Assembly: GCF_029853695.1 (NCBI RefSeq)
Contig: NZ_CP122537.1
Coordinates: forward strand, 124,001 to 188,000
DNA from: Jannaschia sp. GRR-S6-38
Lineage (GTDB): Bacteria; Pseudomonadota; Alphaproteobacteria; Rhodobacterales; Rhodobacteraceae
Length of the DNA: 64,000 nucleotides
Direction: 5' to 3'
The notes under the pieces were generated by a model, which was given only the letters and a program-made list of their open reading frames with translations, was not told where the DNA came from and searched no databases. This document shows, piece after piece, positions 31,398-43,590 of the stretch (its first letter is position 1; every line of letters begins with the position of its first letter). The translations under genes were made by a program, and so were the position numbers.

Positions 31398-31425
31398 TAG
31401 GTCGGTCCGGACGGGGCCCGTGCCG

Positions 31426-32496
31426 TTACTCGTCGAGGCCCTCGTCCTGGTCGGTCTTGGACATCTGGAAATCCAGGCCATGCGCGGCGCGGATCTTGTC
31501 CTCGATCTCCTCGGCGACGGCGGGATTGTCCTTGAGGAATTGCTTGGAATTCTCGCGGCCCTGACCGATCCGCTCGTCGCCATAGCTGAACCAGGCGCCC
31601 GACTTCTCGACCACGCCGGCCTTCACGCCGAGATCGAGAAGCTCGCCGGTCTTCGAGATGCCCTCGCCGAACATGATGTCGAACTCGACCACCTTGAAGG
31701 GCGGCGCGACCTTGTTCTTGACGATCTTCACCTTGGTTTGGTTGCCCACGACCTCGTCGCGATCCTTGATCGAGCCGATGCGACGGATGTCGAGCCGGAC
31801 GGAGGAGTAGAATTTCAGCGCGTTGCCGCCCGTCGTCGTCTCGGGCGAGCCGAACATCACGCCGATCTTCATCCGGATCTGGTTGATGAAGATGACCATG
31901 CAGTTGGAGCGGCTGATCGAGCCCGTCAGCTTGCGCATGGCCTGGCTCATCAGGCGGGCATGCACGCCGACCGAGCTGTCGCCCATGTCGCCTTCGAGCT
32001 CGGATTTCGGCGTCAGCGCCGCGACCGAGTCGACCACGACCATCGAGACGGCGCCGGAGCGCACCAGCGTGTCGGTGATCTCGAGCGCCTGCTCGCCGGT
32101 GTCGGGCTGCGAGATCAGAAGCTCGTCCAGGTCGACCCCCAGCTTGCGGGCGTATTGCGGATCGAGCGCATGCTCGGCATCGACGAAGGCGCAGACGCCG
32201 CCCTTCTTCTGCTCCTCGGCCACCGCGTGCAGCGTCAGCGTCGTCTTGCCGGAGCTTTCGGGGCCGTAGATCTCGATGATCCGGCCCTTGGGCAGGCCGC
32301 CGATGCCCAGCGCGATATCGAGCCCGAGCGAGCCCGTCGAGGTCGCCTCGATATCCTTGAGGACGTTGTCGCCGCCCAGCTTCATGATCGAGCCCTTGCC
32401 GAACTGCCGTTCGATCTGTGCCAGGGCCGAATCCAGAGCCTTCTGCTTGTCGCCGCCGCGCTTGTCGCTCATGTCGAGTAGGTTCGCCGTTGCCAT
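31426..32496 (-). CDS. recA: Recombinase A
   Basis: ATP-dependent strand-exchange protein and LexA co-protease, 356 residues. Walker [10 protein letters not shown] (78-86), Walker B region [10 protein letters not shown] and loop-2 [26 protein letters not shown] are intact. The acidic C terminus is typical. The start at 32496 ([10 protein letters not shown]) lies about 65 bases after the predicted transcription start. Two LexA boxes cover the promoter. Confidence 0.98.
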   Translation of the reverse strand: MATANLLDMSDKRGGDKQKALDSALAQIERQFGKGSIMKLGGDNVLKDIEATSTGSLGLDIALGIGGLPKGRIIEIYGPESSGKTTLTLHAVAEEQKKGGVCAFVDAEHALDPQYARKLGVDLDELLISQPDTGEQALEITDTLVRSGAVSMVVVDSVAALTPKSELEGDMGDSSVGVHARLMSQAMRKLTGSISRSNCMVIFINQIRMKIGVMFGSPETTTGGNALKFYSSVRLDIRRIGSIKDRDEVVGNQTKVKIVKNKVAPPFKVVEFDIMFGEGISKTGELLDLGVKAGVVEKSGAWFSYGDERIGQGRENSKQFLKDNPAVAEEIEDKIRAAHGLDFQMSKTDQDEGLDE

Positions 32497-32546
32497 ATCG
32501 TCCGCCCTTGTTGCACGCTGCCACCGGGGCAGCAATCTGGGTTTGC

Positions 32547-32597
32547 GTTCACCTGATGTTCTGCTGACCCTATGGAACGGACGCAGAACAAAATCAA
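32547..32597 (-). promoter_or_regulatory. recA promoter with two LexA boxes
   Basis: On the minus strand TTGATT (32597-32592) and CATAGG (32574-32569) are 17 bases apart. A LexA box GTTC-N7-GTTC (32589-32575) fills the spacer exactly. A second box in the opposite orientation (GTTC-N7-GTTC on the plus strand, 32547-32561) sits at the predicted start site. Both match the alphaproteobacterial SOS consensus. Confidence 0.8.
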
Positions 32598-32633
32598 GCG
32601 AAATGCGATGCAATCGGCTTAGCCGGATCGCGG

Positions 32634-32649
32634 TTAAGAAACGATTGAC
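32634..32649. promoter_or_regulatory. Near-match CtrA box between recA and sulfotransferase gene
   Basis: TTAA at 32634-32637, seven bases, then TTGAC at 32645-32649, one mismatch to TTAA-N7-TTAAC. It lies 22 bases before the sulfotransferase ATG and 37 bases upstream of the recA -35 element. Confidence 0.35.
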
Positions 32650-32670
32650 GCAAGGGGCGGCGGGGAGCGG

Positions 32671-33252
32671 ATGCTGGTATTCTGGAAGGCACGGGTGGTT
32701 CTGCTGGCCGTGCCGAAGACGGGGACGACGGCGCTCGAGGCCGCGCTCGCGCCGCGCGCCGATGCCGCGATCGTCAATCCGCCGGGGCTCAAGCATTGCA
32801 CGGTGCGCAAGTATCGCCGCGAATTGGCGGAGTTCTTCGAGCAGAAGGGCCGCCGGCCGATGGAGCTGATCGCGGTGATGCGCGAGCCGCGCGACTGGTT
32901 GGGCAGCTGGTATCGCTACCGCTCCCGGCCCCAGCTCGACGGTCAGCCCAACTCCACCACCGGGATGGATTTCGATGCGTTCGTCGCGGCCCATCTCTCG
33001 GATCCCGCCCCCGATTTCGCCCGCGTAGGCTCGCAGGCCCAGTTTCTCCAGGGCGGCGTCGATCACCTGTTTCGCCACGACCGGATGCCCGATCTGGTCG
33101 GCTTCCTGCAGGATCGAATCGGCGAGGAGATCGCCCTGCCCCGCGCGAACGTCTCGCCCGCCGGGCGGACCGACCTGTTGCCCGAAACGGAGGCCAGGCT
33201 GCGGCGAGAGCGCGCGGCGGATTTCAACCTCTGGAATTCGCTTCAGGGCTAG
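32671..33252 (+). CDS. Small sulfotransferase-like protein
   Basis: A 193-residue PAPS-dependent sulfotransferase fold. The 5'-phosphosulfate loop is [14 protein letters not shown] (about 15-28) and the 3'-phosphate motif is [17 protein letters not shown] (about 68-84). The acceptor is unknown. Similar Rhodobacterales proteins are sometimes called gamma-glutamyl kinase, which nothing in this sequence supports. It is divergent from recA, so the LexA boxes could also affect it. The composition downstream changes sharply. Confidence 0.82.
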   Translation: MLVFWKARVVLLAVPKTGTTALEAALAPRADAAIVNPPGLKHCTVRKYRRELAEFFEQKGRRPMELIAVMREPRDWLGSWYRYRSRPQLDGQPNSTTGMDFDAFVAAHLSDPAPDFARVGSQAQFLQGGVDHLFRHDRMPDLVGFLQDRIGEEIALPRANVSPAGRTDLLPETEARLRRERAADFNLWNSLQG

Positions 33253-33986
33253 GGGCGAGGTCGGTTGGGGCGATGCGCGTCGGCATCGGCGGACAGGTCG
33301 GGCCGTTCCCGCACCGCAGGCCCGGAACCGCGCGACGAGGTTGCGCAGTCCCGCGCCGATCCTCGCCGTAGTCCGACATCGGTCCGCGATCCAATGCCGA
33401 GCTCTCCGCCCGGGCACAGGATCCAGTCACCCGCCGCCCAAGGCGCGATGCACTCGGGCCTCCGCAACGGATCCACAGTCGCCCGGGGTTCCGAGGCGTC
33501 GGAGAAATATGTGCCAACGGATCTCGCCGCGCTCGGATCACGTCGATAAGCCAGCCGTCGGGGCGAATGCGGTTTCGATCATCGGGCAACACCCCGAGAG
33601 TCAGTTGAGAAGCCCCGGCGCCTCAGCAGATCCGCGGCTCGAAGGCCGACGTGATGCCCGGCGCGCTCCTCCCCGTCCGTGGGGGCTGCAGCTAGTGCGC
33701 GCGGCCGAGACCGGGATGGCCGCGCCGATTTCGGATCGGCTGCTGACCAAGCGCCTTCGGCTCGGAGCAAGGCTGGATCGTGCGCACCACCGCCACCCCC
33801 CTGCAACGCTCGACTTGGCCGTGGATCGAACGGAACTGGACTGGCCTGGAGGCCGGTCCGTGCGGACTTCGAGACGCAGGCCGAGGCCGATCCCTCCTGG
33901 CGCCCGGTCGCCTATAGGCTCAAGGGAACGAAATGGGGCGCTGTTGATGGAAAGCGCCGCTCCCTGAGCGCCACCGCGCCCAGTCG
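33253..33986. other. 734-base region with no supportable gene
   Basis: Between the sulfotransferase gene and the 3' end of cckA I find no reading frame with normal codon use. All open frames are arginine/proline-rich or lack the strong GC third-position bias of the neighbours, and the stretch is visibly richer in A and T. One minus-strand frame (about 33578-33249) reads like a protein but is not recognised and has low GC third positions. Possible decayed gene or acquired DNA. Confidence 0.5.
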
Positions 33987-36899
33987 TCAGGCCAGGGCGC
34001 GTTCCACCGTCCGGGTCAGCTCCGAGAGCGAGAACGGTTTGGCGAGGAAGGTGGCGTTCGGGATCGGCGCGCTGGTCTCGGAGAGGGCGTCCTGCGTGTA
34101 GCCCGACACGAAGATCGTCCGGACGTCGGGCCGCGATTGCAGGGCGCGTCGGACCCAGGTCGGGCCATCGAGACCGGGCATCATCACATCCGTCACGAAG
34201 AGATCGACCTCCAGCCCCTCGTCCTCGAGCGTCTTCAGCGCATCCTCGGCCGAAGCCGCCTCCAGCACGGAATAACCTCTGAGCCGCAAGGCGCGGGATG
34301 CGAAAGCCCGGACCGGCGCCTCGTCCTCGACGAGCAGGACCAGCGGGTCGCGGGCCCGCTCGGGCATGTCGTCTCGGGATGGGGGCGATGCGCCATCCGC
34401 GGTCGCCGCCGGGCCCTCGGGGTCCACGCAGTCCGCATCGCGGGTTTCCGCGTCCTCGGCCTCCGGCACGCCGCAATCCGGCTCCGCCCGCCGCGCGGCC
34501 ACGTCGGCGGGCGCGTCCATTTCTGCGGCGGTCGATGAGTCGCAGGGCTGATCGGCGCTCGTGGGGTCCGACGCGGCCTGCTCGGACATCTCCGCCACCG
34601 GCATCTCACGGTCGGATACTTCCTCCGCACGATCATCGGTCTGCACCGCGCAGATCTCCGCGATCCCGGCCCGGAGATGCACGTCCTCGGCGGGCTCGGA
34701 AGGCGTCGCGCCATTGGGCGCCTCGTCGTCCTGATCTGCGTCTGCATCGGCCGAGGCCACGCCATGCGAGACCGCGTCCAGCTCGAGATCCGGGCGGACC
34801 TCGCCCGGCGTCGCGCCCGTCACGTCGGCCGAGGACGCGGCGGCCGGTGTTTCCCTGGCCTCCGAGGCGCGGGCCTCGGCATCTTCGCCCGCCAGAGCCG
34901 CCGGGGCCGATGCCGGTGCGGCGTGGTTGCCGAACCCCATCTCGACGAGGCGCAGCGCCGGTGCCTCGTCGGGCACGGGTCGCGCGGGTTGCAGGACTTC
35001 GGGCATAACGGGCGCGAGCAGGTCGATCTGCGCGTTTGCCGCGACCTCGCCGATGGCCGGGAAGTACAGGCTGAAGACCGTGCCGCGCTCGGCCTCGCTA
35101 TCGGCGAAGATATAGCCGCCGGATTGCTTGATGATCCCATAGGCCATCGACAGGCCCAGGCCGGTGCCCTCGCCGGGCCGCTTCGTGGTGAAGAAGGGCT
35201 CGAAGATGCGGGCGAGCGCGTCTTCCGGGATGCCGCAGCCCTCGTCGGACACGGTGATGACGACGTATTGTCCCGCCGGAACGGTGACGCGGTCGCGATG
35301 CATCGGCGCGTCGAGGAACCGGCAGCGCGTCTCGATCCGGATCTCGCCGCCCTCGGGCATCGCGTCGCGCGCGTTCACGACGAGGTTCATCAGCACCTGC
35401 TCGAGCTGCCGGCGGTCGCCGCGGATCGGGATCAGCGCCGGATCGTGGCTGAGCCGCAGGGTGATCCGCTCGCCCACGAGGCGGTTGAGCAGATGGGTCA
35501 GGTCGCCCAGCGTGTCGCGCAGGTCGATATCCTGCATCTCGAGCGTCTGCTTGCGCGAGAAGGCGAGGAGCTGTCCCACGAGCGCCGCGGCCCGGTTGGC
35601 GTTCTGCGTGATCTGCGTGAGGTCGGCGTGATCCTCGTCGCCTTCGCCATGGCGCAGGAGCAGAAGGTCGCAATGCCCCGAGATCGCGGTCAGCAGGTTG
35701 TTGAAATCATGCGCGACGCCGCCGGCGAGCTGGCCGATCGCCTGCATCTTCTGGCTCTGGACGAATTGCGCCTCCATCGTCTTGAGCTCGGTCGCGTCGT
35801 TGAGGACGGCGATCAGCCCGGCCTCGCCGTCGCCGACCGGGCGCCCGAGCGTGATCTGCAGAAACGTCTCGGTCTCGGCGCCGGTCACGCGCACCACCTC
35901 GGAGCGGTTGAGCCCGCGCCCGGCCGAGGCTTCGGTCACCCATTCGCTGATCGACCGTCCCAGCCCCTCGACCATGGCCGCGAGCCGGCGTTCGTCGCCG
36001 CCGGCGGAGGGCGGCAGCAACTCGCGGGCGGCGCGGTTGGCGGCGACGACATGGCCGCGCGGATCGAGCCGCAGGAGCGCCACCGGCAAGGCGTCGAAGG
36101 CGACGCGACCGTCGGAATCCTCGCCCGCGGGAAGGACGAAGACCTCCTGCCGGCCGTTCACGGGCGCCGAGAGGACGACGCGAACCCGCTCCGCCCCGTC
36201 GCGCGTGCGGAGCGTGTTCACCACGCCGTTCTGCAGCGGATGGTCGTCGAAGAGGTCCCGGACGCGCTTGGCACGCTGGCCGGTCATGCTGCGCAGGCTT
36301 TCGTTCATGTAGAGGATCGTGCCGGAGGGGCCGAAGGTCAGCATCGGCAGGCCGATCCCGTCGGCGGCCCGCGGCGGGCGATCGACCAGATCCTCCAGCC
36401 GCCAGAGATGGCCGCCGGGTACGGCGTGGACCGCGATCCGCACATGGCCGCGCCGGGTCACGACATCCTCGCGCGTGGCGCTCGCCGTTTCGGCCGCGGT
36501 CTTGAGGCGGTGGACCACCGCATCGGGGCTGGCGAAGAGCGGCTCAAGCGCGCGGGTCATGGTCGCGCCGTCCTGGTTGCCGAAGCGGTCCACGGCCGAG
36601 CGGTTCTGCGCGAAGATCACGCCATGCGTATCGGTGCAGAAGCCCGGCGCGCTGTCGAATTCGAGGAAGTCGAGGACGATCCGCAATTTGCGCTCCGCCG
36701 CGCGGGCGGTGAGCCAGGACGCCGCCTGGACCGCGAGGAAGATCGCGGCCAGCGCCCCGGCGATGGCCATCATGAAGGGCTGCGAAATCGGCGCCCCCGC
36801 CATGGAGGCGGCGACCGCCCCCAGCGCCACCACGAGAAAGACGCCCGAGCCCGCCCGCAGCCGCCGCAATGTCAACGCCAGTTCAGCCAAGCACGCCAT
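33987..36899 (-). CDS. cckA: Hybrid histidine kinase CckA with long acidic linker
   Basis: Kinase/phosphatase at the top of the CckA-ChpT-CtrA phosphorelay, 970 residues. Two membrane segments (about 18-34 and 42-64), PAS-like regions (about 75-175, 182-260, 265-370), HisKA with [14 protein letters not shown] (His397), HATPase with [14 protein letters not shown] and [16 protein letters not shown], and a receiver (851-970, Asp904). An acidic, low-complexity linker of about 230 residues (620-850) joins kinase and receiver, much longer than usual. GAGGGG abuts the ATG. A perfect CtrA box lies 64 bases upstream. Confidence 0.93.
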   Translation of the reverse strand: MACLAELALTLRRLRAGSGVFLVVALGAVAASMAGAPISQPFMMAIAGALAAIFLAVQAASWLTARAAERKLRIVLDFLEFDSAPGFCTDTHGVIFAQNRSAVDRFGNQDGATMTRALEPLFASPDAVVHRLKTAAETASATREDVVTRRGHVRIAVHAVPGGHLWRLEDLVDRPPRAADGIGLPMLTFGPSGTILYMNESLRSMTGQRAKRVRDLFDDHPLQNGVVNTLRTRDGAERVRVVLSAPVNGRQEVFVLPAGEDSDGRVAFDALPVALLRLDPRGHVVAANRAARELLPPSAGGDERRLAAMVEGLGRSISEWVTEASAGRGLNRSEVVRVTGAETETFLQITLGRPVGDGEAGLIAVLNDATELKTMEAQFVQSQKMQAIGQLAGGVAHDFNNLLTAISGHCDLLLLRHGEGDEDHADLTQITQNANRAAALVGQLLAFSRKQTLEMQDIDLRDTLGDLTHLLNRLVGERITLRLSHDPALIPIRGDRRQLEQVLMNLVVNARDAMPEGGEIRIETRCRFLDAPMHRDRVTVPAGQYVVITVSDEGCGIPEDALARIFEPFFTTKRPGEGTGLGLSMAYGIIKQSGGYIFADSEAERGTVFSLYFPAIGEVAANAQIDLLAPVMPEVLQPARPVPDEAPALRLVEMGFGNHAAPASAPAALAGEDAEARASEARETPAAASSADVTGATPGEVRPDLELDAVSHGVASADADADQDDEAPNGATPSEPAEDVHLRAGIAEICAVQTDDRAEEVSDREMPVAEMSEQAASDPTSADQPCDSSTAAEMDAPADVAARRAEPDCGVPEAEDAETRDADCVDPEGPAATADGASPPSRDDMPERARDPLVLLVEDEAPVRAFASRALRLRGYSVLEAASAEDALKTLEDEGLEVDLFVTDVMMPGLDGPTWVRRALQSRPDVRTIFVSGYTQDALSETSAPIPNATFLAKPFSLSELTRTVERALA

Positions 36900-36962
36900 C
36901 CCCTCGATCAGACCGATCCGGGGATCGCCCCCGAAGGTCGCAGGCTCTATCGCGCGGAAGTG

Positions 36963-36978
36963 TTAAGGCCGGCTTAAC
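36963..36978. promoter_or_regulatory. Perfect CtrA box upstream of cckA (TTAA-N7-TTAAC)
   Basis: TTAA at 36963-36966, GGCCGGC, then TTAAC at 36974-36978. The longer symmetry GTTAAG/CTTAAC spans 36962-36978. It lies 64-79 bases before the cckA ATG and 55 bases beyond the 5' side of the rsmB-like stop, so cckA is the expected target. Confidence 0.7.
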
Positions 36979-37032
36979 GCAAGCCCGATCCGCGGCGGAT
37001 GTGGCGACGCTAGCACGGGTTCCGGGCCGCCC

Positions 37033-38211
37033 CTAGCCCTGCCCGCGCCGCAGGATCGCGAGGAAGAATCCGTCCGCCCCGTCGCGCGGCATGCAGCGCC
37101 AGGTCGCGTCGCATTGCAGGTCGCCGTGCCGCCGCGAGGCAGCCGCCACGCGGTCGTCGTTCTCGGAGGCGAGCAGCGAGCAGGTCATGTAGCCGATCCA
37201 GCCGCCGGGGCGCAGAAGCGACCGCGCGCGGTCGAGGATCGCATCCTGCGTGGCCTGCAGATCGGACAGGCGATCCGGGGTCAGGCGCCACTTGGCCTCG
37301 GGCGCGCGGCGCCAGCTGCCGGAGCCCGAGCAAGGCACGTCGGCGATGATGCCGTCGAAGGGCGCCACGGCCTCCGGATCGGGGCACGGGCGCAGGTCGG
37401 CACCGGCGCGCGCGGCGCGGGCGGGCAGATCGCGCATCCGGGAGGGATCGGCATCGTGGACATGGACCGGTTCCCCGGAGCGGGCCGCATAGGCCAGGGC
37501 CTTGCCGCCGCCGCCTGCACAAAGATCCAGAATCCGCGCGCCGGATGCGAACGGCAGGCGGTCGACCAGGGCCTGGCTACCCGCGTCCTGAAATTCGAAC
37601 AGGCCTTCCGTGAAGGCGGGCAGGCCCTGCAAGCCACGCGGCGCGCCGGCGAGGAGGACGGCGCTCGGCGACAGGGGATGGGCCGCGGCCGCGACGCCCC
37701 CCGAGAGAAGCGCGGCCACCAGCGCGTCGCGATCGATCCGGGCCGTGTTGGCGCGCAGGATCACCGGCGCACGGTCGCGCAGGGCCAGCGCCACCGCTTC
37801 GGCATCGGGGCCCAGGGCATCAGTGAAGAGCGGCAGCAGCCAGTCGGGCAGGTCCAGCCGGACGCCAGCGGGCGCGGGGCCCGGATCGGGCAGCGGGTCG
37901 AGCGGTGCGGGCGCGTGGCCCTGCCCGTCGAACAGGGCGGCCAGATCGGCGCCCAGCCCGGCCAGCAGCCCGGCCATCACGGCGCGGGCCGACATCCCGG
38001 AGGGCGCGACATCGCCCTGCCCGCCGGCCCAGGCCGCGCTGCGCAGCCGGCGCAGCGCGTCGAACACATGGTCGCGCACGGCGGCGCGGTCCTTCGAGCC
38101 CGCATAGCGCGCGCCGCGCGCCCAGGCCGTCAGCGCCCGTTCCGCCGCGGCGCCGCGCAGCACCTGGTCCAGGACCTCGATCGCCGCCTGGACGCGCGCG
38201 CCGGGGGTCAC
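37033..38211 (-). CDS. rsmB: RsmB-type 16S rRNA m5C methyltransferase
   Basis: A 392-residue SAM-dependent RNA cytosine-5 methyltransferase with an N-terminal NusB-like domain (about 1-130) and a C-terminal Rossmann domain. LDLCAGGGGKALA (SAM loop), DVPCSGSGSWRRAPE and YMTCSLLASEND (the two active-site cysteines) are present. The role, modifying 16S rRNA, is inferred from the family. It starts nine bases after the guaB stop. Confidence 0.9.
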   Translation of the reverse strand: MTPGARVQAAIEVLDQVLRGAAAERALTAWARGARYAGSKDRAAVRDHVFDALRRLRSAAWAGGQGDVAPSGMSARAVMAGLLAGLGADLAALFDGQGHAPAPLDPLPDPGPAPAGVRLDLPDWLLPLFTDALGPDAEAVALALRDRAPVILRANTARIDRDALVAALLSGGVAAAAHPLSPSAVLLAGAPRGLQGLPAFTEGLFEFQDAGSQALVDRLPFASGARILDLCAGGGGKALAYAARSGEPVHVHDADPSRMRDLPARAARAGADLRPCPDPEAVAPFDGIIADVPCSGSGSWRRAPEAKWRLTPDRLSDLQATQDAILDRARSLLRPGGWIGYMTCSLLASENDDRVAAASRRHGDLQCDATWRCMPRDGADGFFLAILRRGQG

Positions 38212-38220
38212 GGCCGGGCC

Positions 38221-40600
<2,380 letters not shown>

Positions 40601-40660
40601 GGGGGCAACTCCCTTTCAAATGAGCTTCACGATCCTGCGCCCCAGGCATGCCCCGCCGCC

Positions 40661-40674
40661 TTGACGCGGATCAA
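40661..40674 (-). promoter_or_regulatory. FNR/FnrL-type box (TTGAC-N4-ATCAA)
   Basis: TTGAC-GCGG-ATCAA, one base off the symmetric TTGAT-N4-ATCAA consensus. It lies 61-74 bases before the universal stress gene; a start near 40626 would put it at the class II position of about -41.5. It is also 74 bases before thrS. Confidence 0.65.
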
Positions 40675-40747
40675 GCCTGCCGCCAGAAGCGGCGCCACGT
40701 ACCCGCAGCCGGGCGTTCCGTGGGCGCCGAACAGACGGAGGACAGAC

Positions 40748-42700
40748 ATGTCCCAGATCACCCTCACCTTCCCCGATGGCAACGCGCGCGACGTCCCCGC
40801 CGGCATCACCCCGGCCGAGGTCGCGGCCGATATCTCCAAGTCGTTGTCGAAGAAGGCGATTTCGGCGCAGGTCGACGGCGCCCACTGGGACCTGGCCTGG
40901 CCGATCCAGGCGGACGCCACCATCGCGATCAACACGATGCAGGACGAGGCCCCGGCGCTGGAGCTAATCCGTCACGACTTCGCCCACGTGATGGCGCGCG
41001 CGGTCCAGACGATCTGGCCGGATGTGAAGGTCACCATCGGCCCGGTGCGCGATTTCGGCTGGTTCTACGATTTCGACCGCGCCGAGCCATTCACCCCCGA
41101 GGATCTGGGCCGGATCGAGGCCGAGATGAAGCGCATCGTCGCCGCGCGCGATCCCGTCCGCACCGAGGTCTGGGAGCGCGACCGCGCGCGCGCGCATTAC
41201 GAGGCGGCGGGCGAGCCCTTCAAGGTCGAGCTGATCGACCGCATCCCGGGGGACGAGCCCATCCGGATGTACTGGCACGGCGACTGGCAGGATCTCTGCC
41301 GGGGCCCGCACCTGCAGCATACCGGCCAGCTGCCCGCGGACGCATTCAAGCTGACCCGCGTCTCCTCGGCCTACTGGCTGGGCGACAACACTCGGCCGCA
41401 GCTTCAGCGGATCTACGGCATCGCCTTCCGCAACCGCGACGACCTGAAGGCGCATCTGAAGTTCCTCGAGGAGGCCGAGGCCCGCGACCACCGCCGGCTG
41501 GGCCGCGAGATGGATCTCTACCACATGCAGGAGGAGGCGCCGGGCCAGGTGTTCTGGCATCCCAACGGCTGGACCATCTACACTGAGCTTCAGGACTACA
41601 TGCGCCGCCGCCAGCGCGCAGGCGGCTATGTGGAGGTGAACACCCCGCAGGTCGTGGACCGCAAGCTGTGGGAGGCGTCGGGCCACTGGGACAAGTACCA
41701 AGACCACATGTTCATCGTCGAGGTCGACGAGGAGCATGCGCGCGAGAAGGCCGTGAACGCCCTCAAGCCAATGAACTGCCCCTGCCATGTCGAGATCTTC
41801 AAGCAGGGCCTCAAGAGCTATCGCGACCTGCCGCTGCGCATGGCCGAGTTCGGGTCCTGCAACCGCTACGAGCCCTCGGGGGCTTTGCACGGCATCATGC
41901 GGGTGCGGGGCTTCACGCAGGACGACGCGCATATCTTCTGCCGCGAGGACCAGATCGAGGCCGAGACCGCGCGGTTCATCGACTTCTTGTCGGGCGTCTA
42001 TCGCGATCTGGGCTTCGAGCACTTCAAGGTGAAGTTCTCCGACCGGCCCGAAACCCGCGCCGGCTCCGACGCGGTCTGGGACAAGGCCGAGGAGGCCCTC
42101 CTGTCGGCCACCCGGGCGGCCGGGATCGAGCCCGAGATCAATCCCGGCGAGGGCGCCTTCTACGGCCCGAAGCTGGAATTCGTTCTGACCGACGCGATCG
42201 GGCGCGACTGGCAATGCGGCACGCATCAGGTTGATTTCGTCCTGCCCGAGCGCCTCGACGCCAGCTATATCGCCGAGGATGGCAACCGGCACCGCCCGGT
42301 CATGCTGCACCGCGCGACGCTGGGCAGCTTCGAGCGGTTCATCGGCATCCTGATCGAGGAACATGCCGGCCGCCTGCCCTTCTGGCTGGCCCCGCGGCAG
42401 GTCGTGGTCGCCTCGATCGTGTCCGAGGCCGACGATTATGTGCAGGAGGTCGTTGCCGCGCTGACCCGCGCGGGCGTCCGCGCCGAGGCCGACATCCGCA
42501 ACGAGAAGATCAACTACAAGGTCCGCGAGCATTCGCTGGGCAAGGTGCCCGTCATCCTCGCCATCGGCCGGCAGGAGGTCGAGAACCGGACGGTCACGCT
42601 GCGCCGGCTGGGCGAGAAGGCCACGGCGGTGCGCCCGCTCGGCGACGTGGCGACCGAGCTGGGCGCCGAGGCGACCCCGCCGGACCTGCGCCCGGCCTGA
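40748..42700 (+). CDS. thrS: Threonyl-tRNA synthetase
   Basis: Charges tRNA-Thr, 650 residues: TGS domain (about 1-62, [17 protein letters not shown]), editing domain with [11 protein letters not shown], class II core with [11 protein letters not shown] and a conserved metal-binding set, and C-terminal anticodon domain ([22 protein letters not shown]). GGAGG lies six bases before the ATG. The gene is followed by a nine-pair stem-loop. Confidence 0.97.
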   Translation: MSQITLTFPDGNARDVPAGITPAEVAADISKSLSKKAISAQVDGAHWDLAWPIQADATIAINTMQDEAPALELIRHDFAHVMARAVQTIWPDVKVTIGPVRDFGWFYDFDRAEPFTPEDLGRIEAEMKRIVAARDPVRTEVWERDRARAHYEAAGEPFKVELIDRIPGDEPIRMYWHGDWQDLCRGPHLQHTGQLPADAFKLTRVSSAYWLGDNTRPQLQRIYGIAFRNRDDLKAHLKFLEEAEARDHRRLGREMDLYHMQEEAPGQVFWHPNGWTIYTELQDYMRRRQRAGGYVEVNTPQVVDRKLWEASGHWDKYQDHMFIVEVDEEHAREKAVNALKPMNCPCHVEIFKQGLKSYRDLPLRMAEFGSCNRYEPSGALHGIMRVRGFTQDDAHIFCREDQIEAETARFIDFLSGVYRDLGFEHFKVKFSDRPETRAGSDAVWDKAEEALLSATRAAGIEPEINPGEGAFYGPKLEFVLTDAIGRDWQCGTHQVDFVLPERLDASYIAEDGNRHRPVMLHRATLGSFERFIGILIEEHAGRLPFWLAPRQVVVASIVSEADDYVQEVVAALTRAGVRAEADIRNEKINYKVREHSLGKVPVILAIGRQEVENRTVTLRRLGEKATAVRPLGDVATELGAEATPPDLRPA

Positions 42701-42719
42701 CGGCGGCGTTTCCGGACGG

Positions 42720-42751
42720 GGGACAATCGGACCGAAGGGTTTGATTGTCCC
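42720..42751 (+). terminator. Stem-loop after thrS
   Basis: GGGACAATC and GATTGTCCC form a perfect nine-pair stem with a 14-base loop, starting 20 bases after the thrS stop. There is no T run, so it may be a 3'-end stabiliser or a weak terminator. Confidence 0.5.
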
Positions 42752-42896
42752 GATATGACCCCCTCAGGGCCGCATTCGCGCCACATTTCGGCGCAAAGCT
42801 TGGTCATGGCGACGGACTGGGTTCGGGTCGATCTTCATCCTCCCCCCTTGCGATCCCCGGGCTGACCCGCCGCCTACTCTCCCGAAGACTGGTCGG

Positions 42897-42913
42897 CCCG
42901 CGCATCGCGCGGG
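42897..42913 (-). terminator. Stem-loop after the SRAP gene
   Basis: CCCGCGC-ATC-GCGCGGG, seven pairs with a three-base loop, 22 bases beyond the SRAP stop on the minus strand. It lacks a T tract. Confidence 0.4.
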
Positions 42914-42935
42914 TCGATCCCTTTCCGGCCAGCGC

Positions 42936-43586
42936 TCACGGCTCCAGCGGTTCGATCAGCTCCGGTCCGCTGGCGCGGTTGGAATTGACCGCCGTCGCAA
43001 CGCGGTGCCGCTCGAGCCGCCCTTCGGGCGCCGCGCGCATCAAGGGCGCGGCCTTCGCGTCGGTCTCGCCCAGCCAGGTGGCCCAATCGGCCTCGGCCAG
43101 CGTGACGGGCTCGCGGTGGTGGATCTCGGACATGGTCGGCCCGGCGGCGGTCGTGACGATGGCGCAGGTCGACAGGTTCTCCGGGCCCCAATCCTGCCAG
43201 ATCCCCGCGAAGGCCAGCGCGTCACCCTCGGAGGGGTGGAAATACCAGGGCAGCCGATTGCCGTCGGCATCCTTCGTCCATTCGTAGAAGCCCGAGGCCG
43301 GCAGCAGGCAGCGCCGTTCGCGCATGGCCTTGCGGAAGGCGGGCTTCTCGGCCACGCCCTCGGCGCGCGCATTGATGATCAGCGGCCCGTCGGTGGGCGA
43401 TTTGTACCAATGCGGGATGAAGCCCCAGCGCATCGAGACCAGCCGTCGGCCGGCGGTCACCACGGGCACCTGCACCGTGGGGCAAATGTTCCAGTTCGGG
43501 CCCTCGGGCAGGTCATTCGCCGGGGTCGCCTGGAAGAGCTGGACCATCGCGTCCTGCGGCAGGGTCAGGGCGTAGCGGCCGCACAT
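42936..43586 (-). CDS. SRAP/YedK abasic-site DNA-protein crosslink protein
   Basis: Protects abasic sites in single-stranded DNA by forming a thiazolidine crosslink with the N-terminal cysteine. The 216 residues start MCGRYAL, so Cys2 is exposed after Met removal. The other active-site residues are Asn72 (INARAE), Glu102 (FYEW) and His156/157 (IHHREPV). The start at 43586 is dictated by the family; the preceding kinase stops only five bases upstream. Confidence 0.94.
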   Translation of the reverse strand: MCGRYALTLPQDAMVQLFQATPANDLPEGPNWNICPTVQVPVVTAGRRLVSMRWGFIPHWYKSPTDGPLIINARAEGVAEKPAFRKAMRERRCLLPASGFYEWTKDADGNRLPWYFHPSEGDALAFAGIWQDWGPENLSTCAIVTTAAGPTMSEIHHREPVTLAEADWATWLGETDAKAAPLMRAAPEGRLERHRVATAVNSNRASGPELIEPLEP

Positions 43587-43590
43587 CGGG

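Noticed and set aside
32671..33252. Naming the sulfotransferase gamma-glutamyl kinase
   Set aside because: No amino-acid kinase fold or motif is present; both PAPS-binding motifs are.
33341..33967. 208-codon open frame in the gap next to cckA
   Set aside because: Arg/Pro/Ser-rich translation without native codon bias, no ribosome site and no recognisable motif.
42745..43287. 180-codon plus-strand frame between thrS and the SRAP gene
   Set aside because: It is mainly the reverse of the SRAP gene and has no ribosome site or family match.
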